A stretch of 64,000 bases of DNA, taken from Massospora cicadina (Eukaryota; Entomophthoromycota; Entomophthoromycetes; Entomophthorales; Entomophthoraceae). Where the stretch lies: the NCBI GenBank assembly GCA_022478985.1, contig JAKSZP010005586.1, positions 38,249 to 102,248 of the forward strand, given 5' to 3'. The notes beneath the pieces were generated by a model. That model saw only the letters and a program-made list of their open reading frames with translations, was not told the origin of the DNA and searched no databases. Below, piece after piece: positions 10,152 through 18,372 of the stretch. Position numbers and translations under genes: made by a program. Each line of letters opens with the position of its first letter. The first letter of the stretch is position 1.

Positions 10152-10906
10152 CCACAGCTTTAAACCTGCGTTTAACATGGAGCCCAGCTGTGGTTCCAAA
10201 GTGGAAGCGGTGCTGGACTTTGCTAAGACTCTCAAGAAGGTCCATCAAGGGGTGTCCACAAGTTTGGAGGCGGCTATGCTGGTTTATAAGGAGAATGCCA
10301 ATGGAAGCGCTGAGTGGGTCCAGCATACAAGGAAGGGGATCTCGTGATGCTTGATGCTCGCAACATCCCTATCAAGCAGCCATGCAAAAACTGGGTCCAA
10401 AAAGGATTGATCCTTACCGGGTAGTTAGAAAGGTGGGACATGCCTCATACCAGTTGGATCTTCCCTCCGCATTTTGGATCTTCTCCATCTTTCATGAAAG
10501 CAAGTTGACCTTGTTTGAGGGCCCTCCTCCTGTGACCCCTGAGGCTTATCTTGTGGATGGGGCATTGGAATGGGAAGTTGAGGAAATAGTAGCCTCCCGC
10601 TGGGTTAAGCGATGCCTTAAGTACTTGGTATCTTAGAATGGGTTTGACGCAGCAGAGAACAGCTGGGTGCCAGCACGGGATTGTGTACATGCCCAAGGCC
10701 TGATCAAATCATTTCATAATCATTTTCCTGAGGCTGCAGGATCTCAGCTGAAGCCAGCCATTGCTGCTATAAAGTTGCCGCCAGCACATAAGAACTTTTC
10801 CTTAGCAAACGCCCCTGGAGGGGTGGAGCCCAAGAAGGAGGAGAGGGTAATGTCATGGTTGGATGACATAATAGTAGGCACCGATGTTAGAGATAAGGCT
10901 GGGTGA
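10150..10906 (+). pseudogene. ChrB-1 integrase C-terminus, chromodomain and read-through into the LTR
   Basis: The C-terminal barrel reads KRIDPYRVVRKVGHASYQLDLP and FSIFHESKLTLFEGPP. Then VEEIVASRWVKRCLKYLVS, a stop, and NGFDAAENSWVPARDCVHAQ form a chromodomain (Y-L-V-x-W-x-G-Y ... E-x-S-W-x-P ... A). The frame does not end at the PPT: it continues KKEERVMSWLDDIIVGTD and stops 56 bases inside the 3' LTR. Chromodomains at the pol C-terminus define chromoviruses. The stop in the chromodomain sits at the conserved Trp position. Confidence 0.8.
10832..10850 (+). other. ChrB-1 polypurine tract
   Basis: An almost pure purine run (AAGAAGGAGGAGAGGGTAA) ends exactly where the 3' LTR TGTCATGG starts. 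ChrB-2 has the equivalent run (AAAAAGGAGGAGGAAA) before 27617. It would prime plus-strand synthesis, and here it is also translated at the end of pol. Confidence 0.85.
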
Positions 10907-11742
10907 CAGGAGGCCCAGAAGATGAAACTTCAGGCTCTCCCTGACCTAAAGCACACCTTAGATCAACGCTGGGTGCAAGCCAAGCATGCCCAGGTTGATA
11001 CTAATGGGGTGCAAAATGCCCAGCTTCTTATCTCAGCCCAGTCATTGAAACAAACAAATTACATTTTAAATGAGGATGGTTTGATTCACTTGGTTGGAGA
11101 GCAAGGGTTTGAGTCCCGCTACAGCTATGAAATTTTGAGTTCAGGTAAAATAAGGCTTCAATTGATTACTCAAGTGAAGGCACTTTCAGTGTATTTTACC
11201 AAAATGGATAGAAGCATCTGTTTATTGGAGCGTCAAGGCTTGGGTGCACTTCTGCAGAACCTGAATTTCCCCAGCCCATTTTAAATATGTTTTTGTGACC
11301 AACATTCCTTGTTGATCGACTTTCTTAAATAAAACCCCCATTATTTTATATTTTTTCCAATAGTTCCTTGGGCAAACTTGGTGGTGGACCTCTTTGGGAG
11401 GTCTCCAACCATGTGGGCCACTACCTTATCTCACAATTTACCAAAATCCCAGGGGCACCTGTGGGCTGCCCAGGTCCCCTCCAGATCGAGGCACCCAAGC
11501 CCCCTGACATAAAGCCACACTAGATTATGGATGCCCCTCTGGGGTCCACTCAAGCGGTGATATTCCTTACTTACCTGGTATTATATGTTACTCTTTACAC
11601 CCTTGCCTGGGGTACCCTTTGCACTGGCACTGCTCAAGGTGCCTTCCTACCCATTCTTCTAATGGCTAGTTCCCTAGCAACATGGGTTTGTATCCCATAT
11701 CACTTTGCTGGGAATGAGAGAGTTACAGACACTCTCTTGACA
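10851..11742 (+). repeat. ChrB-1 3' LTR
   Basis: Full-length partner of 4924-5815, same length. The hairpin arms are at 11297-11303 and 11311-11317 and AATAAA at 11328-11333. It opens with the last codons of the pol frame and keeps the open frame from 11527 that in the 5' LTR starts gag. Confidence 0.92.
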
Positions 11743-12711
11743 AGTGCATCCAATAAACCAAGGTATATGAGGGTCAGTGGAAAAGGTGATTTAATTATTG
11801 ATATGAAAACAAAATTTTAGGAAAGGATTTTTAATAGAAAAAATTAGGAAAGAAAATTGACTAACAATTTTCTCAGTGCAATGCAACTGATTAAATAGTG
11901 GTCAATTTATAGAGGAAACAAGCCAGAATCAGGTCCCACAAGTTTGACCTAACCAGCAAATTATTTGGGAATTGGGAACAGATAATTTAACTGGAACTGA
12001 TATTGAAGAATTTGGCAGCAGGCCAAGTCACTGTCAGTTTGACCTTGAATATCTGAACCAAGGCTTGGATACATTTCTGATGATTGGCACAATGGTATTT
12101 GACCCAATGAGCAGTGGGAATCCCCCAAGGCCACCCCATATAGAGGTGGGCCTATTTGGTTGGGAACAGGTTTGGGACACCCAACCCACCTATACCAGTC
12201 ACTGGGCTATTTGTTCAGTCAGAGATGTTGTGTTAGGTGCAATGCCCGATTTGCCAGCAGGGAGCTTTGAACCCTCATCAATGGTATCCAATATTATTAC
12301 TTACCTGTTGGGGATGATCCCTGATAATTTTGAGGGGGGTTGATTTTTTTGATCATAGCATTAGCCAGATCAAAACTGTCAGGCATTCCAGCCAATGAGG
12401 CAGTCTTCATTCCTTTCTGACTACCTGAAATCTGACTATTGGGCTGACTCCCACTCAAATTTAGATTAATCAATTTTATTTTGGTAATCTTGGCACAAAT
12501 TTCCCCAATTAACTGTACCAGTTCATCCAAGGTGAGTGTGGGCACTGGGGGAGGAATTCAAAGCAGAAGAGCTGTTACCCAGCGCTTGTCTATCATATGG
12601 GTAAGGTTGCCCTGAGTGATGAGGGGTACAGCCACCCTCTTTGATACCTTTTTATTTGAGAACAGGAAAAGATTTTGATCAATGTCCAGGGGATATTCCC
12701 TGGGACTTACA
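11743..12711 (-). repeat. ChrA-1 5' LTR, outer fragment
   Basis: Matches the window's first 978 bases from about position 28 onward and ends at the same GGACTTACA edge (12711), which on the minus strand is the LTR start TGTAAGTCC. Together with 4871-4923 it makes a full LTR split by ChrB-1. Many differences from 1-978 are transitions. ATATC follows at 12712-12716 and would be one TSD of ChrA-1; its partner is outside the window. Confidence 0.85.
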
Positions 12712-13008
12712 ATATCTAAGACTTTTATTAAATATCTCTCCCACAACCAATAGTGTGCAGCTAGTACTATAGGTGGTAGGGTAAGATATATTGCTAAGGT
12801 ACTAAAACTGAGTGGTGTAGGGCACCCCAGACTGTATTAGTATATATGCTTTAAACCCTTACAATTATTTCACAATTGATATACAATATCAACTCTAATT
12901 AAAAGTTTCTATTAGGATGTTATCAAACTAGGTAAGGTATAGAAGAGAACAAATATCTACCATTACCATAGATAAAGATGCTTTGGTGAAATTAGTAATT
13001 TAGCTAAT
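12712..13008. other. AT-rich intergenic DNA, nothing recognised
   Basis: About 300 bases of low-complexity AT-rich sequence between the ChrA-1 LTR and SINE-2. I see no coding frame, repeat partner or RNA gene. Confidence 0.5.
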
Positions 13009-13336
13009 AAGATAGTTCCACCTCGAGGGGAGGGTACTCCAGTGGTAGAGTATGGACTCACTACCACTGCCTCCCCAAGTTTGATCCTGGTAGATGAAAT
13101 TTGGGTAGGGACAATTTTGACTGTATTGGCATTGTGCACCAATACCCCAGTTTAGATAGCAAATAGCAAGGTGGTCCATGGAGTCCCTGGCCTATCATAC
13201 ACCACATATGGAGGTTTTTCAGGGTTTATCCTCCTTTCCCATTAATTTGAATACCCTTCATTGGTACAGTATCATCCCCAAATTTGCTCACCTCGAATAA
13301 ACTTTAAAAAATTTAAATTTAAGATAGTTCCACCTC
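13009..13336 (+). mobile_element. SINE-2, tRNA-derived SINE with 16-bp TSD
   Basis: A 296-bp insert (13025-13320) is flanked by a perfect 16-bp direct repeat AAGATAGTTCCACCTC at 13009-13024 and 13321-13336. The head resembles a tRNA 5' half (TACTCCAGTGGTAGAGTA, A-box-like) followed by a weak B-box (AAGTTTGATCC). The tail reads CACCTCGAATAAAC, then an A/T run ending AAATTTAAATTT. It has no coding capacity. The TSD and tRNA-like head show retroposition by a LINE machinery. The tail is shared with SINE-1, suggesting a common mobilising partner. Confidence 0.75.
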
Positions 13337-13474
13337 TATATTAACTTAAATTTCTCTTTCAGCAAGTATAAATAAAGAGAGTTAAGTAAAATAATAATAA
13401 AGGGTCTTTTTTTAGAAACAAAAGCTATATCAAATAGGAAACATAGACTTAAATAAAAAATTGAAAGATAGAAA

Positions 13475-13555
13475 TACATAACTAGATTATGTTTTTTTAG
13501 TACTAGATGGTCCCAACCCGAGGGGGATTCATCGATGTTACATAACTAGATTATG
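13475..13555 (-). mobile_element. Micro-retroposon insertion 1 (47 bp, 17-bp TSD)
   Basis: TACATAACTAGATTATG occurs at 13475-13491 and again at 13539-13555, perfectly. The 47 bases between them (13492-13538), read on the minus strand, end GGGACCATCTAGTACT plus seven A. Two other insertions in the window share this 3' end. This is the pattern of a severely 5'-truncated, poly(A)-tailed retroposon. Confidence 0.75.
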
Positions 13556-13776
13556 GTTTTTTTGCAAGATTATAGTTAACACTCAATTTAAAAATGCCCT
13601 TACCTACTCAAGATCCTAGTACCCAAGATTCATATAAGAATTTAATTTTATATTTATAGGTATTTCTGGTTCAGAGAGATGACTTTTAATACAATTTCTA
13701 AATTTGAATTATCTTTTATAATAAAAAGTTTTGGCGTGAAATTAAAACTGATATTTTATATAAAAGCAGTAAATTC

Positions 13777-13931
13777 TAAAAACCCTTTTAAAGGGTGGTT
13801 AGCCGAGAGGTAAAACTGCTTCCACCCCTGTGAAGGTTTTGAGTTCGAAACCTGTACTGGCTAGAAAACATCCTCGGTGTGGTATATTTGTCCCAAGGTT
13901 GACCCACCTCGAATAATTTTTAAAAACCCTT
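13777..13931 (+). mobile_element. SINE-1, tRNA-derived SINE, copy 1
   Basis: An insert of 133 bp (13788-13920) is flanked by the 11-bp repeat TAAAAACCCTT (13777-13787, 13921-13931). A perfect pol III A-box (TAGCCGAGAGG) and a near-perfect B-box (AGTTCGAAACC) are spaced as in a tRNA. The 3' part has GGTATATTTGTCCCAA and the tail CACCTCGAATAA followed by T and A runs. A second copy with its own TSD is at 56060-56227. The tRNA-like part does not fold as a full tRNA with an anticodon arm, so I call a SINE rather than a tRNA gene. Confidence 0.8.
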
Positions 13932-14468
13932 ACATACTTGATTACCTTACATCAAGCTGCACATACTTACCAAATTGTATGTATGCAAGTATTCTAGTTT
14001 TTGAGAACCTATTTTAATGGAACTTTAAATCTGATTTGTTTAACATAGAAATTTATTAAAGTAAAATAGATTGATCATTTATACAAAGGATATACAGAGA
14101 TAACAGGTTTCTTAATGAGTTTATGAATTAAGAATAATCCAAGCCAAAATTAAAATTTTTAGCTTATGCAGTTTAGGCGATACAATACTAAGATTGGCTT
14201 TTACATATAGATAGATATAAATATAAAATGCTGGTAGAATTTAAAAAATTGGTTTTTAAGAGGTTTATACTTCATAGAATTGCTATACTTCCCAGTTACC
14301 CCTTTATAGGTTGAGGTACTGAGTAGGGGCTTTCATTGGCTAGTTAATGTATAAGAGGATACTAAAACCAAGAATACCTGATGAAGATGGCCTATTAACT
14401 TGGGATAACATGGCTGAGGAAGAGCTAAAATTGATTGATTATTGGAGCTCAGCCTAAGTCAAAATTGG
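13932..14468. other. AT-rich intergenic DNA, nothing recognised
   Basis: No conserved frame, repeat partner or RNA gene seen. Confidence 0.45.
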
Positions 14469-14515
14469 CTGATTCTTTTTTTAGTACTAGATGGTCCCAA
14501 CCCAACTGATTCTTT
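14469..14515 (-). mobile_element. Micro-retroposon insertion 2 (27 bp, 10-bp TSD)
   Basis: CTGATTCTTT at 14469-14478 is repeated at 14506-14515. The intervening 27 bases, on the minus strand, again end GGGACCATCTAGTACT plus A's. The exact left edge is ambiguous because the T-run merges with the TSD. Confidence 0.65.
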
Positions 14516-14878
14516 GGTATCTTATTCTACTAGTATATTTCCTAAGGCTGTCATGCCCCTGAAATCTATTTCTATCCTGTTTGAAATAGGGAAAAGAGAC
14601 CTGACTGGGTAACAAAATTTTTACAAAGGGTTAAAATAATTATACATATGAACTAGAGAGAAATCTAATTTTTATTCGATTGTAAAAGGTTATCTGATAA
14701 TCTTTTGAGATGGGTGTTAATTTCATCTTAAGTTTGATGCTGAAGGTGTTTAGGTTAGTGGGACCCTTGTAGGATAATTAGGTAGAATTTACGCTCTGGG
14801 GGAAACGGTTGGGTTATAAAGCTTGATTTTTCTTAGTAAAGTCGATAACATCAAACAGATTACTGATACAGAGTATAT
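14516..14878. other. AT-rich intergenic DNA, nothing recognised
   Basis: No frame or repeat partner seen. Confidence 0.4.
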
Positions 14879-15188
14879 ATATCAAAATATGAGGATTTAA
14901 ATTTAATTATATATAAAATATGTATATTGAAAGGTACCGATTAGAATTTAATTGTAAATAAGATATACATATTGAGATATGAGAATTTACATTTAATTAT
15001 AAATAAAACATACATATTGAAATATGAGAATTTACATTTAATTATAAATAATACATACATATTAAAATATGGGGATCAGCTTATAATTAATTAAAACATG
15101 CATATTGAAATACGAGGCTTAGCATTTATTTGGAAATAAACTATACATATCGAAATATGGGGATTAGTATTTAATTGGAAATGTTTGA
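14879..15188 (+). repeat. Minisatellite, about 7 units of ~45 bp
   Basis: Units start with ATATTGAAATATG-like sequence and contain TTTAATTATAAATAA. Unit starts are recognisable at about 14881, 14924, 14969, 15014, 15059, 15102 and 15147. Central units are nearly identical and outer ones diverge, as expected for a tandem array growing from the middle. It ends about 260 bp upstream of the gamma-adaptin start codon. Confidence 0.7.
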
Positions 15189-15446
15189 TTACCCTTGGTG
15201 ACTACCAAACTCCAGCTGACAATAAATTTCTAACCAGGCGTGATGGCATGGCACCCAACACCGGAGTGGATGGATGGGCCTGATGGGGTTGGCAAGTCAG
15301 CCATCTCGGTTGAATATGAAATTACTTGCGTGGTGATAAATTGCTAGTTCAATTTGGGGACCATTTGGGAATAAAGTTTAGCCTGTTAAAACTATAGATC
15401 CATTTTAACCAAGTTCAGCTTCTTAAATCTATAATCCATTCTATCG
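15189..15446 (+). promoter_or_regulatory. Presumed promoter and 5' UTR of gamma-adaptin
   Basis: This is the 258 bp between the minisatellite and the ATG at 15447. It is less AT-rich than the DNA to its left. I can point to no defined core element, and no repeat partner is visible, so it is probably unique host DNA. Confidence 0.35.
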
Positions 15447-15468
15447 ATGGGGTTTGGAAGTTTAAAAG

Positions 15469-15547
15469 GTAGGTTAGCTAATAGATAGCCTCATTTTAAC
15501 CTCGCTATAAACCATATAAAATGCCCAATTCAAACGATTCTTAATAG
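15469..15547 (+). other. Gamma-adaptin intron 1 (79 bp)
   Basis: GTAGGT ... TTAATAG. It separates a 22-base first exon from the main body. The split codon G|AG encodes Glu, giving SLKELIRAIR, the conserved start of gamma-adaptins. This join is what selects the ATG at 15447. Confidence 0.75.
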
Positions 15548-16959
15548 AGCTCATCCGGGCGATCCGGGCGTGTAAGACCGCGGCCGAGGAGCGGGCGGTG
15601 ATACAGAAGGAGTCGGCATACCTGCGCACCAGCTTCAAGGCGGAGAATGTCGACGCCAGGCACGCCAACGTATTGAAGCTTCTGTACATCACATGCTGGG
15701 TTATCCCGCCCACTTTGGCCAGATCGAGTGCCTCAAGCTGGTGGCCGGGCCCAAGTTTTCGGAGAAAAGGCTTGGGTATCTCGGGATAGCCCTCCTGCTG
15801 GACGAAAACCAGGAGACCTTGACCCTCGTCACCAACTCGCTTAAAAAGTAGGCCAACTGCTTTAAGTCGCCACTTTTGTTTTAATTGATTTTTTTGTTAG
15901 CGATATGAACCACGAGAACCTTCACATTGTGGGGTTGGCGTTGGGAACTCTCGGTACCATAGCCAGCGCCGAGGTTGCACGCGATCTCACCGATGAGGTG
16001 GAAAAGTTGTTGGAGCACTCGAGCGCTTACATCAGGAAGAAGGTACGTTTAGTAAGTTGCATAGGCACCGAACAGCTTTAGGCCGCCCTTTGCGCCATTC
16101 GCATCATCCATAAGGTGCCGGAGCTCTATGAACAGTACATTAACCGAGTGCCTGCTCTGATCAGCGACAAGAACCATGGCGTTATGCTGAGCGGCGTGAC
16201 GTTGACGGAGGAGCTTTGCCAAATCAACGAAGCCATCGTTCACCACTTCAAGCAGGTATATGTAACCAAGCATTCCTCTGTAACCGGCCACCGCCACGCC
16301 GGAGTCTGGAATATTCTAACCTCGTTATAAAGATTGTCCCCATATTGGTTCGGCGGCTGAAATCGCTGGCCACCACGTCCAGCTTTCTCCCGGAATTGAT
16401 GTGAATGGCGTCACCGATCCCTTCTTGCAAGTCAAAATTCTAAGGCTTTTGAGGATCTTGGGAGCCAGCGACGCCAGCGTTAGCGAGACGATGGCGGATG
16501 CTCTAGCCCAGGTCGCCACGAACACCGATGGCTCCAAAAACGCGGGCAACTCGATCCTCTACGAGACGGTGCTGACGATTATGGAAACCGAGTCCGATTC
16601 GGATCTTCGAGCCCTAGCCATCAACATCCTCGGCAAGTTCCTCTCCAACCGGGACAATAACACTCGGTAAGCGTGGTAAGCAGCTGAACTGATTGGTTTA
16701 CCAGTTACGTGGCCCTGACGACGCTTAACAAGGCCGTCCAAATGGACCTGGCAGCGGTTCAAAGGCACCGCAACACCATTCTGGAGTGCCTGCAGGACGC
16801 CGATATCTCCATCAAGCGCCGGGCTTTAGACCTGTCCTTCGCTCTGATTGACGACACAAACATCCGGATCCTTACTCGGGAGCTGCTGGTGTTCCTTGAG
16901 TCGGCTGATCAGGAGTTCAAGCAGGACACTGCCATCCAAATCTGCGCAGCCGCCGAGAG

Positions 16960-17343
16960 GTGAGCTTTTCGACCAGCGTTAATCTGTAGGTATGCCCCAA
17001 ACCGCCGGTGGCATATTGACACCATCATCCGAGTGCTCAATCTAGTAAGCCATCGCGCGACACGCTGACAGTACAGGCAGGCAACTACGTCAATGAGGAG
17101 ATCGTTTCAGGCCTGACACGGCTCATCAGCCAGTCAACTGACCTGCATGCCTACAGCGTTAAGAAGCTGTACTCGTGCCTTGAGCAGGAAGCGCGGCAAG
17201 CTGCGCCGCATGGGTTTCAGGAGTCACTTGTGCTCTCAGCCTCCTGGACTATTGGCGAGTTGGCGCATATGCTGATTGCGGTTGGTAGCACCTCGGATGA
17301 GGACGCATCTCAGGTAAGTTTCCAAACTGGGTTTGACCATCAG
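16960..17343 (+). other. Cluster of 30-32 bp introns in gamma-adaptin
   Basis: Three introns lie here: 16960-16989 (30 bp, GTGAGC...TGTAG), 17045-17076 (32 bp, GTAAGC...TACAG) and 17314-17343 (30 bp, GTAAGT...ATCAG). Removing each restores known adaptin sequence (AAERYAPNRRWHID, VLNLAGNYVNEE, DASQPTAEEVVALL). The last one has no stop and is a multiple of three, so retention would only add ten residues. Further short introns are at 16667-16704 (38), 17734-17770 (37), 17921-17949 (29), 18112-18147 (36) and 18241-18273 (33). Confidence 0.8.
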
Positions 17344-18372
17344 CCCACTGCCGAAGAGGTTGTAGCGCTGCTCGAGAAAGTTTTGGCCAGTAAACTTGCT
17401 TACGGCAATGCCACGGTGCAGCAGTACGTCCTCACCGCGATGATGAAGCTGACCAGCCGGTTTGCCAACCTCCCTCAGGCCTCCGCTTTGAACCAGCGCA
17501 TCCGCACCACTTTAGAGCCTTTCGCCAGGTCCACCGACGTCGAAGTCCAACAGCGCGTCCATGAATACTTGGCCATTCTCGAATCAGGGGACATCCGCGT
17601 GGCGGTGTTTGAGCCCATGCCTGCCACCACCAGCGACAGGTCTAGGCTCTCGGCCCGTGCCGACAAGAGGCGCCCATCCGCCCATCGTCGCCATCCTCCT
17701 CAACCCGCTCCTGGGCGCGCTCCCGAGGCCAACGTAAGCCAGCCCTTATCACTCTCAGTTAACCCATTAGCTTTTGTTGGATCTGATGGGGGATGGTGAG
17801 CCCCCTACCGTAGCACCCCAAAGTGCGCCCCAAGATCACCTGGCCGACCTCCTCGGTGGCATTGACGTCACTACGCCCGCCTCAGACGGACTGCTGGATG
17901 ATCTCGCACCAACCAGTTTGGTGGTCTCACTCAAGCTTTAACTAACCAGCTAGGCACCAAATATATTGCCTACGAGGAGCATGGACTTTTGGTTGCTTTG
18001 GATCCTCGACCGGACGACGCCAATTCTAACGTTGTGAACATTACCGCCACGTTCACCAACCGGGGCGCCGCCCCAGTTTCCAACCTCACCTTCCAAGTTG
18101 CAGTCCCAAAGGTACCGCGGCCTTGACCACCCTAACTATGTAACTAGTCCCAGCGCATCCAGCTCCTCTCCCCGAGTTCCACCAACATCCCCGTGGGATC
18201 ATCCGCCACCCAGGTTTTCCGCATCGCCAACCCGAGCAAGGTAATTTTTCCGGGTGCCCATCTGATATCAAAGGCCCCTCTCCGGTTGCGAATCCGGCTC
18301 ACATTTTCCCTATTGGGTGAGAGCCACGAGGACATTGTCGAGTTTAGTGGGTTTCCCGATCCATTGCAGTAG

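Larger units (their letters stand above)
4924..11742 (+). mobile_element. ChrB-1, structurally complete Ty3/gypsy chromovirus (6819 bp)
   Basis: Two LTRs of exactly 892 bp (4924-5815 and 10851-11742), beginning TGTCATGG and ending TTGACA, enclose gag, protease, RT, RNase H, integrase and a C-terminal chromodomain in order. A purine tract precedes the 3' LTR, and imperfect 5-bp TSDs flank the element. It sits inside the 5' LTR of ChrA-1. Coding frames contain several stops and shifts (at 6752, 7452, 8441, near 8770 and near 9245), so this copy is not autonomous, but it is the best preserved of three related copies (others at 21909-28329 and 60138-63390). Confidence 0.93.
15447..18372 (+). pseudogene. 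APL4: AP-1 clathrin adaptor subunit gamma (gamma-adaptin), 13 exons, two frame breaks
   Basis: Large subunit of the AP-1 complex, which sorts cargo into clathrin vesicles at the trans-Golgi and endosomes. Exons: 15447-15468, 15548-15847, 15901-16042, 16082-16255, 16333-16666, 16705-16959, 16990-17044, 17077-17313, 17344-17733, 17771-17920, 17950-18111, 18148-18240, 18274-18372. All introns are GT-AG. The start [27 protein letters not shown] matches the family's N-terminus. The adaptin solenoid fills exons 2-9 ([60 protein letters not shown]); exons 9-10 are the hinge; exons 11-13 are the ear (KYIAYEEHG ... VEFSGFPDPLQ). Exon lengths sum to 2413; with one base lost at 15690/15691 and one near 16397 the total would be 2415, i.e. 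804 residues, close to family size. Because the rest is conserved, the breaks may be assembly errors and the gene may be live. The symbol follows yeast naming. Confidence 0.88.

Noticed and set aside
13799..13862. Possible tRNA gene with A- and B-boxes
   Set aside because: No acceptor or anticodon stem closes, a TSD surrounds it, and a second copy with the same non-tRNA 3' part exists; it is a SINE.
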